Positions 6,772-14,672 are shown, counted from the stretch's first letter. The stretch: DNA of 22,490 nt from DASZGI01 sp035938995 (GCF_035938995.1 NZ_DASZGI010000260.1:1-22490); one strand, 5' to 3'. Made by a program: numbers and translations. The notes: a model not told the origin generated them from the sequence alone.

Positions 6772-7782
6772 CTATGGGCTCAGGCCGAACGTGATGCGGT
6801 AGTCGCATTCGCCGGAGCAGGTGAAGGTGCTGGTCGCGTCGTCGTCGACGTAGGAGTACGCGAACGGCTCGGCGCTCTTGAACACCGCCGCGTAGTCGAC
6901 CGGCCACTTCGTCGGATCGCAGGCCGAGCGCGGCGCCCACGCGCCGCGGCAGCAGTACTGGTCGGTGCCGAGCACACCGCAGGCCGACTCGCAGCCGACC
7001 ACGCTTCCACCTGCGTGGATCTGGAGCGCGGAGGGACAGTTCACCGGCCTGGTGCAGCCTGCCGCGGAGCACCCGGTGGAGCTGATCGGATCCTTGGTCG
7101 CGCCCTTGGTGATGTTGATGTACATCGGCAGGTTCGAGCCGTCGACCATGCTCACGTCGTAGAAGTCGAGGTTGTCCCAGGAGTTGAGGTTGAACTCGGC
7201 GAGCGTGGCCGGGATGGCGCCGTACTGGGTGCACTGGAAGCGGCCCGCGCAGTCTCCGGTCTGGCAAACTCCGGTGCCTGAGGCGTTGAACGAGCAGCCG
7301 GTGCGGCCCCAGAAGCGGCCGTTCCACTTGTCCGGGACGACGATCGTCAGGCTCTGCCCGGCGGGCAGCACCCAGCCGGTGGTGCCGAGCGCGGGCTGCG
7401 GCGTCTGCTCGCCCGCGCCGACCCAGATCGTTTGCTGGACAGCATTGACAAACGTCACCGCGCGGAAGCCAGCTGGCGCCGTCACTGCCTTAGGCGGCGC
7501 GGACGTAGCTGAGGGGGACGCACCGCCCGCACCGTTGCTCGCGCTCGCGGTGGGGCTGCCGGTCGCAGACGGGGTCGCGCTCGGCGATGCCGCACTCGAC
7601 GCCGGAGCGGCCCGCAGCGTGCCGGGTGGAGCGACGCTGAGTGTCCCGGCAACTGGCGCCGAGCCTTTGTCGCCTCCGGGCAGGCCAAAGACCACGATGA
7701 ACGCGGCAGCGAGCAGCGCAACCAGCACGATCCCACCCGCCATCAGCGGGCGTCGCGCGGATCGGCGCCTCCTGTGGGCCAT
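6772..7782 (-). CDS. Thaumatin-like protein, membrane-anchored or secreted
   Basis: The 336-residue product has a basic N-terminus (MAHRRRRSARR), one hydrophobic segment (15-34), a low-complexity Ala/Ser/Thr/Pro linker to about 100, then a full thaumatin domain. The family signature GVCQTGDCAGRFQC is at 171-184, preceded by WGRTGCSF and followed by LAEFNLN, DFYDVSMVDGSNLPM, GCESACGVLGTDQYCC and FAYSYVDDD. Thaumatin-like proteins are mostly plant and fungal; some bind or cleave beta-glucans. Fourteen of the usual sixteen Cys are present; Ala114 and Gly333 stand at the first and last positions, which pair with each other in thaumatin. AAGGA before the ATG supports the start. Whether the hydrophobic segment is cleaved is unclear, as no strong cleavage site follows it. 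Confidence 0.9.
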   Translation of the reverse strand: MAHRRRRSARRPLMAGGIVLVALLAAAFIVVFGLPGGDKGSAPVAGTLSVAPPGTLRAAPASSAASPSATPSATGSPTASASNGAGGASPSATSAPPKAVTAPAGFRAVTFVNAVQQTIWVGAGEQTPQPALGTTGWVLPAGQSLTIVVPDKWNGRFWGRTGCSFNASGTGVCQTGDCAGRFQCTQYGAIPATLAEFNLNSWDNLDFYDVSMVDGSNLPMYINITKGATKDPISSTGCSAAGCTRPVNCPSALQIHAGGSVVGCESACGVLGTDQYCCRGAWAPRSACDPTKWPVDYAAVFKSAEPFAYSYVDDDATSTFTCSGECDYRITFGLSP

Positions 7783-7866
7783 CCGAGTCCTTTCAACCGA
7801 ACCGGGTGGAGCGCACAGGAGACGCCGGAACCGCGCGGGGATTACAGAAATCCACGAAGGACGCGG

Positions 7867-8424
7867 TCAGTCCGTGAGCGTCTTGCCCCACGCGTCGACG
7901 CTCGTCACTTCGGCCTGTCGGGGGAACACCTTCTCGGTGAGCACCCGGTGCACCTCGGGGTCGCCGTCGAGGCAGCCGTCCTCCAGCACGGTCAGGCCGA
8001 AGTCCAAGTCGGCCGCTTGGCGCAGGGTGGACAGCACGACACCGCTGGTCGCGATGCCGGTCAGTACCAGGTGGTCGACCTCCATCGCCCGCAGCACCAG
8101 ATCCAGGTCGCTGCCCGCGAAGGCACTCACCCGCTTTTTGGTGACCACCACATCGCCCGCGCGGGGCTCGATGTCCGGGTGGATCCGGGCGGCCGGGTCG
8201 CCCTCGGCGAACGCGCCGCGTTCCTTGATCCCGCCGAAGGCCTTATTGCGCAGGCTGACTTCGGGATAGCCGGTGCGGAAGCCGATCACGACGTAGATCA
8301 CCGGCACCCCGCTCGCGCGGGCGGCCTCTACTGCGTAGCGCAGCTTCCGCGTGTACTCGGGATCGGGAAAGCGCTCCACGATGCCCTGCTGAACATCCAT
8401 CACGAGGAGGGCGCTTTTTGCCAT
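7867..8424 (-). CDS. Isochorismatase-family hydrolase lacking the usual nucleophilic Cys
   Basis: The 185-residue protein has the family fold and motifs: ALLVMDVQQGIV (Asp10), VVTKKRVSAFAGSDLDLVL (Lys96), and the TGIATSGVVLSTLR loop. In nicotinamidase-type cysteine hydrolases this loop reads GxxTxxCV; here Val129 takes the Cys position, and the only Cys is Cys151. Isochorismatase proper also lacks Cys there, so an isochorismatase- or phenazine-type chemistry or a non-catalytic role is possible; amidase activity is unlikely. It starts within the end of the upstream MFS gene (25-bp overlap) with GAAGGA before the ATG, so it is translationally linked to the exporter. It is the last gene of the MarR - MFS - hydrolase operon. 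Confidence 0.88.
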   Translation of the reverse strand: MAKSALLVMDVQQGIVERFPDPEYTRKLRYAVEAARASGVPVIYVVIGFRTGYPEVSLRNKAFGGIKERGAFAEGDPAARIHPDIEPRAGDVVVTKKRVSAFAGSDLDLVLRAMEVDHLVLTGIATSGVVLSTLRQAADLDFGLTVLEDGCLDGDPEVHRVLTEKVFPRQAEVTSVDAWGKTLTD

Positions 8425-10136
8425 TCCTGATGTCCTTCCGTCGACCCGGACGGCTTATCCGATCCGGCTGTGTGGTGTCGGCCGCGCAGTACGGAAGCGA
8501 GGGCGGCGACCAGGGCCATGCCTGTGGCAACGCCGAAGACGGTGACCAGTCCGTGGTGGAACGGGCCGGAGACCAGCTCTGGGAAGAACCGCATCCCGGT
8601 CAGCACGCTGACGTTATGCGCAGGCAGAGTACTGAGGACGCCGCTCGGGCCGAGCAGATGGCTGATCGGGTTGTCGCCGAGGAAGGTGGCGAACAGGGTG
8701 CTGACCGGCGGCAGCCCGGCGACCTGGCTCGCCGTGCCGGCGGGCACCCCCTGCGCCTGAAGCCCGCTCGACAGCGCGTGCGGCAGCGAACCGGCCAGGC
8801 CGGCGATCATCAGCGAGAAGCACAAGCCGATCGACAGGGCGGTTCCCGAGTTCTGGAACGTCGAGCGCATGCCGGAAGCCACCCCGCGCTGCTCGGGCGG
8901 CACGCTGCCCATGATCGACGAGGTGTTCGGCGCGGAGAACATCCCCTGGCCCAGGCCGCTGAGAAGCAACAGCGCGGCGAACGTGGGGTAGGAGAAGTCG
9001 ACCGGCACGGCAAGCAGCCCGACGAACGCCCCGGCCACCAGGATCAGCCCTGTGGTGGAGAACAACCGCGCGCCGAAGCGGTCGGACAGATAGCCGGACA
9101 CCGGGCCACCGAGCAGGAAGCCGACGGTCAGCGGCAGCATGAAGATTCCGGCCCACAGCGGGGTGCGCTGGAAGTCGTAACCGTGCAGGGGCAGCCAGAT
9201 CCCCTGAAGCCAGATGATCAGGGTGAACTGCATGCCGCCGCGGGCGATCGCGGTCAGCAGCGCCGCCAGGTTGCCGGCGGCGAAGGCGCGCACCCGGAAC
9301 AAGCCCAGCCGGAACATCGGCTCCGCGGTCCGGGTCTCCGCGACGCAGAACGCCACGAGCAGGCCCACGCCGCCGCCGAGGCCGCCCAGCACCCACGGAC
9401 TCGTCCAGCCGGTGGAGTGGCCGCCGTAGGGCTGGATGCCGTACGTGATCGCGGCCAGGACCGCGCCGGCCCCCGCGGTGAACGTGATGTTGCCGATCCA
9501 GTCGATGCGGCCGGGCCGGCGCGCGCCGATCTCCCGCAGGCTGTGGTACGACCAGATGGTGCCGAAGACCCCGATCGGCACGCTGACCCAGAACACCGCG
9601 CGCCAGTCGATCGCCGCCAGCAGACCCCCGGCGAGCAGCCCGAGGAACTGTCCGGCCAGCGCGGTGATCTGGTTGATGCCCAGCGCCATGCCGCGCTGCG
9701 AGGCCGGGAAGGCGTCTGTGAGGATCGCCGCGGAGTTCGCCGTCAGCATCGAGCCGCCGACGGCCTGCACGACGCGGAACCCGATGAGCCACAGCGCGCC
9801 GCCCGGGCCCTTCAGCGGATCGAGCGAGAGGGCGAGTGAGGCGCAGGCGAAGATGGCGAAGCCGAGGTTGTACATCCGGACCCGCCCGAACATGTCGCCG
9901 AGGCGTCCGAGCGCGACCACGAGCACCGCGGAGACCAGCAGGTAGCCCAGGATGATCCAGAGCAGGAAACCGATGTTCCCGGGGGCGAGCGGATCCAGCC
10001 CGATCCCGCGGAAGATCGCCGGCAGCGAGATGATGACGATGGAGCCGTCGACCGCCGCGATGAGGATGCCCATCGTGGTGTTGGAGAGGGCGACCCACTT
10101 GTAGCGGTCGCCCCTCGGGGATTCGCTCGGACTCAC
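8400..10136 (-). CDS. MFS multidrug exporter, DHA2 (14-helix, EmrB/QacA) type
   Basis: The 578-residue protein starts with a short polar tail and then strongly hydrophobic segments throughout, enough for 14 helices. MFS motif A is present between helices 2 and 3 (GRLGDMFGRVRM), and helix 1 contains the DHA2-like AAVDGSIVIISLPAI. The motif C region reads GQFLGLLAGG, a variant lacking the usual Pro. Such proteins export drugs or other lipophilic compounds using the proton gradient. The start is a GTG whose first bases overlap the stop of the upstream marR-type gene (GTGA), indicating translational coupling. The downstream isochorismatase-family gene overlaps its end. The context suggests efflux under repression by the MarR protein. 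Confidence 0.92.
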   Translation of the reverse strand: MSPSESPRGDRYKWVALSNTTMGILIAAVDGSIVIISLPAIFRGIGLDPLAPGNIGFLLWIILGYLLVSAVLVVALGRLGDMFGRVRMYNLGFAIFACASLALSLDPLKGPGGALWLIGFRVVQAVGGSMLTANSAAILTDAFPASQRGMALGINQITALAGQFLGLLAGGLLAAIDWRAVFWVSVPIGVFGTIWSYHSLREIGARRPGRIDWIGNITFTAGAGAVLAAITYGIQPYGGHSTGWTSPWVLGGLGGGVGLLVAFCVAETRTAEPMFRLGLFRVRAFAAGNLAALLTAIARGGMQFTLIIWLQGIWLPLHGYDFQRTPLWAGIFMLPLTVGFLLGGPVSGYLSDRFGARLFSTTGLILVAGAFVGLLAVPVDFSYPTFAALLLLSGLGQGMFSAPNTSSIMGSVPPEQRGVASGMRSTFQNSGTALSIGLCFSLMIAGLAGSLPHALSSGLQAQGVPAGTASQVAGLPPVSTLFATFLGDNPISHLLGPSGVLSTLPAHNVSVLTGMRFFPELVSGPFHHGLVTVFGVATGMALVAALASVLRGRHHTAGSDKPSGSTEGHQEWQKAPSS

Positions 10137-10597
10137 ATCCGCTCCGCTATCCGGTCGAGCAGGGGAAGCGCGGCGAGCAGAGTGCGCCGTTCGGCGGGCG
10201 TGAAGTCGGAGTCGAGCACCGCCGTCATGCGGCGCACGAGTTCGGAGCGCCGGTCGGCCAGCACCTTGCGGCCCGCGTCCGTCACGGTCATCACGACCCG
10301 GCGGCCGTCCGCGGCGTCGGGCCGGCGGGTGACCAGCCCGCGCTCCTCGAGCGCGGCCAGGGTCGTCGCCATGGCCTGCGGCCGCACCCGCTCCGCCTCG
10401 GCGAGCGAGCCCGGCGAGTCAGGGCCCTCCCGCTCCAGCCGCGACAGGACCGACACCTCGGAGAGGGTCACGTCCCCGACCGCCGTCATCTGACGTGCTC
10501 TGCGCGAGATGCGCCCGACGACCACGCGCAGCGCACCGGCCAGCTCGGCCACGTCCTGCTGCACGGTCTCCTTCTGCACCGTCTGCTTCGCTGCCAC
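10133..10597 (-). CDS. MarR-family transcriptional regulator
   Basis: The 154-residue protein has the MarR winged helix-turn-helix: TLSEVSVLSRLEREGP, SLAEAERVRPQAMATTLAALEERGLVTR and the wing DGRRVVMTVTDAG, flanked by dimerisation helices at both ends. It is the first gene of an operon with an MFS exporter and an isochorismatase-family protein, so it is probably a ligand-responsive repressor of that exporter. The start is GTG at 10597 with no ribosome binding site; promoter-like boxes lie so close that the mRNA would be leaderless or nearly so. A 38-bp imperfect palindrome abuts the start codon and is the likely autoregulatory operator. Confidence 0.92.
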   Translation of the reverse strand: MAAKQTVQKETVQQDVAELAGALRVVVGRISRRARQMTAVGDVTLSEVSVLSRLEREGPDSPGSLAEAERVRPQAMATTLAALEERGLVTRRPDAADGRRVVMTVTDAGRKVLADRRSELVRRMTAVLDSDFTPAERRTLLAALPLLDRIAERM

Positions 10598-10637
10598 GAT
10601 AGTAATGCTAGCTTAATCAAGCTGCCGTAACTATCAA
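10598..10637 (-). promoter_or_regulatory. Promoter and MarR operator palindrome of the exporter operon
   Basis: Positions 10598-10635 form an imperfect palindrome, 14 of 19 pairs matching, centred at 10616.5. The outer arms are GATAGT and ACTATC; the inner arms are AGCTT-AATC-AAGCT (10610-10623). On the minus strand a -35-like TTGATA (10637-10632) is separated by 16 bases from TAAGCT (10615-10610). A second -10 option, TAGCAT (10610-10605), would put the start of transcription at the GTG. Repressor bound here would cover the promoter. Confidence 0.6.
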
Positions 10638-10698
10638 GGGGTGCACCCCCGCTGTGGGTGTTACCGGGGGAGGCGCCGCGAGCAGGGCTTTTGCGCCC

Positions 10699-12171
10699 TC
10701 AGCGCCGCGAGAACTTCAGCGCGCCGTCGTCGATCCGCCCGTAGCGGAACTTGACCAGGTCGTGTGCGTAGCTCATGCCGAGTTGCCACGGCGGCCGTGA
10801 TCCCGACTTCGGGAACTCGTGGACCGACCGCAACACGTAGCCGGCATCGAAGTCGAGCAGCGGCCGCTCGGTGATCGTCGGGTCGTCGTTCACCGGGACG
10901 CACTGGGCGTAGCCGTGGGCGTCGAGGTGCTTCAGGAGTCTGACGACGTACTGGCCGACGAGGTCGGCTTTGAGGGTCCAGGAGGCGTTGGTGTAGCCGA
11001 TCGTGTAGACGAAGTTCGGGACGCCGCTGAGCATCATGCCCTTGTAGGCCATCGTCTCCGGCAGCTTCACCTCGCGGCCGTCCACCACCAGCTCGATACC
11101 CCCGAAGACCAGCAGCCGAAGCCCGGTCGCGGTGATGACGACGTCCGCGTCGAGCTCGCCGCCCGACTCCAGGAGCAGGCCGGTCTCGGTGAACCGGGAG
11201 ATCCGGTCGGTCGCCACCGACGCCCGGCCCCGCCGGATCGCCGCGAAGAAGTCGCCGTCTGGGGCGACGCACAGCCGCTGGTCCCACGGGTTGTAGGACG
11301 GCGCGAAATGGGTGTCCACGTCGTAGCCGGGCGGCAGCCGCCTGACGTTCGCCTTGCGGATCATGGACTTGAGCACGTCCGGGCGGCGCCGGCTGAGCCG
11401 GTAGATGAGCGTGCCCATCCCCACGTTCTTCCACCGGGTGACCGGGTATGAGGCGCGCCCCCCGAGCACCCGCCGCAGCCAGTTGGCGATCGGGTCCTCG
11501 CTGGGCAGCGAGAAGATGTAGGTCGGCGAGCGCTGCAGCATGGTCACGTGCGCGGCCCGCTCGGCGAGCGCGGGGACGAGCGTCACCGCCGTCGCGCCGC
11601 TGCCGATCACCACGATCCGCTTGTCGTCGTAGTCGAGGTCGGCCGGCCACTCTTGCGGGTGTATGACCGTCCCGCCGAACTGCTCGATGCCGGGGAAGGG
11701 CGGCTTGTGTCCGGCGTCGTAGTGGTAGTAGCCGGAGCAGACGTAAAGGAAGGTACAGGTCAAGCGGACCGGTTCGCCGTCGTGCACCGCCTCCACGGTC
11801 CACCGGGCGTCCGCGGTCGACCACGCGGCACGGACCACCCGGTGCCCGAAGCGGATATGCCGGTCGATGCCGGCCTCGGTGGCCGTCTCACGGACGTAGC
11901 CGAGGATCGACGGGCCGTCCGCGAACGCCTTCGCCTGCAACCACGGCTTGAACCGGTAGCCGAAGGTCTGCATGTCGGAATCGGAGCGCACTCCGGGATA
12001 CCGGAACAGGTCCCACGTGCCGCCGATCGCGTCGCGCCCCTCGAGGATCGCATAGCTGCGCTTGGGGAACGCCGACTGGATGTAGTGGGCCGCGCCGATG
12101 CCGGACAAGCCCGCGCCGACGATCAGCACGTCGAGATGCTCGAGGTGCTCCAGCTGCGCGCCCTCGCTCAT
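10699..12171 (-). CDS. EthA-like flavin monooxygenase (Baeyer-Villiger type)
   Basis: The 490-residue protein closely follows mycobacterial EthA: the FAD motif VGAGLSG (18-24), GGTWDLFRYPGVRSDSDM (50-67), the Baeyer-Villiger fingerprint FGGTVIHPQEWP (165-176), the NADPH motif GSGATAV (190-196), TMLQRSPTYI, YNPWDQRLC, ITATGL and MAYKGMMLSGVPN. Such enzymes insert oxygen next to a ketone or oxidise sulfur, using NADPH and FAD; EthA activates thioamide prodrugs. It lies downstream of a P450 gene on the same strand, with a possible 25-codon ORF whose stop overlaps its ATG (ATGA). A TetR gene is divergent from the operon, recalling ethA/ethR. The substrate is unknown. Confidence 0.93.
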   Translation of the reverse strand: MSEGAQLEHLEHLDVLIVGAGLSGIGAAHYIQSAFPKRSYAILEGRDAIGGTWDLFRYPGVRSDSDMQTFGYRFKPWLQAKAFADGPSILGYVRETATEAGIDRHIRFGHRVVRAAWSTADARWTVEAVHDGEPVRLTCTFLYVCSGYYHYDAGHKPPFPGIEQFGGTVIHPQEWPADLDYDDKRIVVIGSGATAVTLVPALAERAAHVTMLQRSPTYIFSLPSEDPIANWLRRVLGGRASYPVTRWKNVGMGTLIYRLSRRRPDVLKSMIRKANVRRLPPGYDVDTHFAPSYNPWDQRLCVAPDGDFFAAIRRGRASVATDRISRFTETGLLLESGGELDADVVITATGLRLLVFGGIELVVDGREVKLPETMAYKGMMLSGVPNFVYTIGYTNASWTLKADLVGQYVVRLLKHLDAHGYAQCVPVNDDPTITERPLLDFDAGYVLRSVHEFPKSGSRPPWQLGMSYAHDLVKFRYGRIDDGALKFSRR

Positions 12172-12245
12172 CGCCCCATCCCCTCGATCACTGCTGCCCC
12201 TTTAGTCATAACCGCACTCTTAGTCACAACCGCGCCGCTCGCCAT
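12168..12245 (-). CDS. Possible 25-residue small ORF coupled to the monooxygenase gene
   Basis: An ATG at 12245 is preceded by GGGAG at ideal distance, this Shine-Dalgarno lying right after the P450 stop codon. The frame runs 25 codons and ends with a TGA that overlaps the monooxygenase ATG (ATGA). Its peptide contains a repeat, AVVTKS then AVMTKG, encoded by two 14-bp direct repeats (12202-12215 and 12220-12233, 13 of 14 identical, 18 bp apart). Several codons are unusual here (GTT, ACT, AGT, AAA, GCA). It may be a translated coupling peptide that carries ribosomes to the next gene, or an untranslated spacer with a regulatory repeat. No homology is recognised. Confidence 0.4.
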   Translation of the reverse strand: MASGAVVTKSAVMTKGAAVIEGMGR

Positions 12246-12259
12246 GGCTGCTCTCTCCC

Positions 12260-13606
12260 TCACGACCGGGCTCCAGCGGTGGACGTCTGAGCGGTCGGAG
12301 CGGCCGCGGCGTCCCGTCGCCGCACGACCGCGATACCGCCCTTCGCCGGAGCGCTGGCGACGCCCCGCGAGTGCCACCGCTCGTCGGGTTCATCCGTCAG
12401 CTCGAGCGTGAAGTCCCGCAAGAGCGTACGCAGGAAGACGTTCATCTCCATCGTCGCAAAGGCGGCCCCGAGGCAGCGTCGAGTGCCGCCGCCGAACGGA
12501 ATCCACTGGTACAGGTCGGGCTTCGCGCCGACGAAGCGGTGCGGGTCGAAGGCCCGCGCGTTCGGGAAGACGGAGTCGGAGCTGTGGGTCATGGCGATGC
12601 TGACCAGCACCGCGCGACCTTTCGGCACCGTCCAGGGCCCGAGCTGGAGGCTCTCGGCCTTCACCTGGCGCCCCACCATGTCGATCACCGGACGAGTCCG
12701 CTGCACCTCGAGGAGGGTGGCCTCGCGCAGCGCGCTGCCGCCCGCGTCCGCCTCCGCGACCAGCTCGCGAAGCACCGCCGGGTGGCGTCGCAGCCGCTCG
12801 ACCGTCCAGGCGAGCGAGGTGGCTGTCGTCTCGTGCCCGGCGGTGAGCAGGGTGAGCAGCTGGTCGGCGATCTCATCCCGGTTCATCCGGGAGCCGTCGT
12901 CGTAGCGGCTCTGCAGCATCAGCGCGAGGATGTCGTCGCGTTCGTCCAGCGACCCTTCCCGCTCGGCGCGGTCGATCAGCCGGTCGATGAGCGCGTCGTA
13001 CTCGCGGCGCATCGCCCGGAACCGGCCCCACGGACTCCACCGGCCGAGGTCCCACGTCGGCACCGGCAGCACGGCGAGCTTCGAGCCGAGCTTGACCGCG
13101 GTCGGCAGCTTGGCCCGCAGGAAGTCGAACTCGTCGCCCTCGGCGCCGAAGACCGCGCGCAGGATGACGTTGAGGGTGATGTGCATCGTCGAGGGCATGA
13201 CGGCGAATGGCCGGCCCTCCGGCCACGACGCCATCTCACGCACCGTCTCCTCCTCGACGATCCGCTCGTACGCGGCGAGCCGGCGGCCGTGGAAGGGCGG
13301 TATCAGCAGCTTGCGCTGGCGCCGATGCTCGTCGCCGTAGAGGGCGAACATCGAGCGGGGACCGAGCACCCGCCCGAGGTTGTTGGAATGGTTGTCGGCG
13401 ACCTCGGGACCGGCCAGGAACAACTGCTTGACCTGAGCGGGATCGCTGATGACCAGGGCGTGCCCGAAGATCGGCACGTTGACGGTGAAGGCGTCGCCGT
13501 ACCGCTCGCGCATCTGCGGCATCCCGCGCTGCTTATGGGTCAGCGCGTACACGAGCTGCACGAAGCGCGGAGCCGTCGGGCCGGGCGGAAGAGTCACTGT
13601 CGTCAT
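12260..13606 (-). CDS. Cytochrome P450, CYP138/CYP135-like
   Basis: The 448-residue protein has all P450 landmarks: helix C region HRRQRKLLIPPFHG, helix I AGHETTA (256-262), helix K ExxR (Glu300-Arg303), and heme loop FGGGTRRCLG (371-380) with the iron ligand Cys378. Wording such as ILRAVFGAEG, SPWGRFRAMRREYD and WIPFGGGTRRCLGAAFA resembles mycobacterial CYP138 and CYP135 as I recall them. It is a soluble monooxygenase that needs ferredoxin partners encoded elsewhere. It is the first gene of the operon with the EthA-like enzyme; the two oxidases probably act on the same or related substrate. The ATG at 13606 is preceded by AAGGTG. The promoter and TetR-type operators lie immediately upstream. 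Confidence 0.95.
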   Translation of the reverse strand: MTTVTLPPGPTAPRFVQLVYALTHKQRGMPQMRERYGDAFTVNVPIFGHALVISDPAQVKQLFLAGPEVADNHSNNLGRVLGPRSMFALYGDEHRRQRKLLIPPFHGRRLAAYERIVEEETVREMASWPEGRPFAVMPSTMHITLNVILRAVFGAEGDEFDFLRAKLPTAVKLGSKLAVLPVPTWDLGRWSPWGRFRAMRREYDALIDRLIDRAEREGSLDERDDILALMLQSRYDDGSRMNRDEIADQLLTLLTAGHETTATSLAWTVERLRRHPAVLRELVAEADAGGSALREATLLEVQRTRPVIDMVGRQVKAESLQLGPWTVPKGRAVLVSIAMTHSSDSVFPNARAFDPHRFVGAKPDLYQWIPFGGGTRRCLGAAFATMEMNVFLRTLLRDFTLELTDEPDERWHSRGVASAPAKGGIAVVRRRDAAAAPTAQTSTAGARS

Positions 13607-13628
13607 TGAAGCAGCACCTTCTCAGCGT

Positions 13629-13679
13629 GGTACGCGGCCGTACCATTCGTACGGTACGTCGGAGTACCATGGCAGACAA
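13629..13679 (-). promoter_or_regulatory. P450 operon promoter with two GGTAC-N6-GTACC operators
   Basis: Two copies of GGTAC-N6-GTACC lie at 13629-13644 and 13653-13668, 24 bp apart; the first extends to a perfect GGTACG-N4-CGTACC. A third symmetric pair, CCGTAC-N5-GTACGG, spans 13638-13654 between them. GTAC occurs five times in 38 bp. On the minus strand a -35-like TTGTCT (13679-13674) is followed after 17 bases by TACCGT (13656-13651), so the operators overlap the spacer, the -10 and the expected start. The adjacent divergent TetR protein is the natural candidate to bind here. Confidence 0.6.
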
Positions 13680-13727
13680 GAGGGTGGGCGAGGGCCGGTG
13701 CGGTTTCGTGCGTGAGGGAGAAGCGGC

Positions 13728-14384
13728 GTGGCGACAGCGACGGGCGCGGAGCAGACGGCGACGGACCCGGCGCGGCGGGGTCGGCCCGCCGACCTGACGG
13801 CCGCGGACGACGAGCCCGGCGACTTCCGCCGGCGGCTGCTCGACGGCATGGGTGCTTCGATCGTCGAGGTCGGCTACCGGGCGACCACTGTTGCCGACAT
13901 CGTGCGGCACGCCCGCACCTCACGGCGCACCTTCTATAAGCACTTCGAAAGCAAGGACGCCTGCTTCATCGCGCTGTTGACGGACGCCAACGCGCACACC
14001 GTCCGGCAAGTCACGGCGGCGGTCGATCCTGCGGCGCCCTGGGAGAAGCAGGTGCGGCAGGCGGTGGAGGCGTGGATCGCCTGCGCGGAATCCGAGCCCC
14101 CCATCACCCTGAGCTGGATCCGAGACATGCCGTCGCTCGGCGCGGCGGCCCGCAAGCTCCAGCGCGAGATGATGGAAGCCTTCATCGTGATGGTGCAAAC
14201 CCTCTGCAACACGCCCGAGCTGCGCGCTGTCGGGATCGGTCCGGTCTCCCGGCAGCTCGCGATCATGCTGCTCGGCGGACTGCGCGAACTCGCGGCGACC
14301 ACCGTCGAAGACGGCGGTCGCATCGGCGACGTGACCGAGGACGCCGTCCGCGCCTCCATCGCCCTCCTCGGTCCCCGAAGCTAA
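13728..14384 (+). CDS. TetR/AcrR-family transcriptional regulator
   Basis: The 218-residue protein has a TetR helix-turn-helix at about 38-85: RRRLLDGMGASIVEVGYRATTVADIVRHARTSRRTFYKHFESKDACF is represented in pieces as GYRATTVADIV, TSRRTFYKHFESKD. The C-terminal all-helical domain would bind ligand and dimerise. It is divergent from the P450/monooxygenase operon, and palindromic sites lie between, so it probably represses that operon and itself until an inducer, perhaps an oxidase substrate, binds. The GTG at 13728 has GAGGGAG seven bases upstream. About 25 residues precede the DNA-binding domain, which is slightly long for the family. Confidence 0.93.
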   Translation: MATATGAEQTATDPARRGRPADLTAADDEPGDFRRRLLDGMGASIVEVGYRATTVADIVRHARTSRRTFYKHFESKDACFIALLTDANAHTVRQVTAAVDPAAPWEKQVRQAVEAWIACAESEPPITLSWIRDMPSLGAAARKLQREMMEAFIVMVQTLCNTPELRAVGIGPVSRQLAIMLLGGLRELAATTVEDGGRIGDVTEDAVRASIALLGPRS

Positions 14385-14672
14385 GCAGCGTCGGCCACTT
14401 CCGCCAGCAGCACCGAGTGCGCCGTCCGCGCCCCACTGTTCTATCGCCGCGGCTGAACAGCACCTCCGCACGCCCACGCCGGCAACGGACGCGTTGGAGC
14501 CTGCGCGGGCTTTCAGAAGCTTCCACCCGAAGGCGGTACGCAACCTGAGACTTTCGGACGGATCGCACGCCGAAGCCTCCCTCGTCACCCCGGACTTAAC
14601 CGTTTAATCACCTGTGTCGCCCATGCGTTCGGACCCTTTACGAGCGCCCCGGAAGCGTTTACGTTCCCCAGT

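Noticed and set aside
8418..9839. 473-codon plus-strand open frame opposite the MFS gene
   Set aside because: No domain; polar composition expected from the antisense of a membrane protein gene.
10638..10649. Palindrome GGGGTGCACCCC as terminator of the monooxygenase operon
   Set aside because: Perfect symmetry leaves only a 4-bp stem with a 4-nt loop and no T tract.
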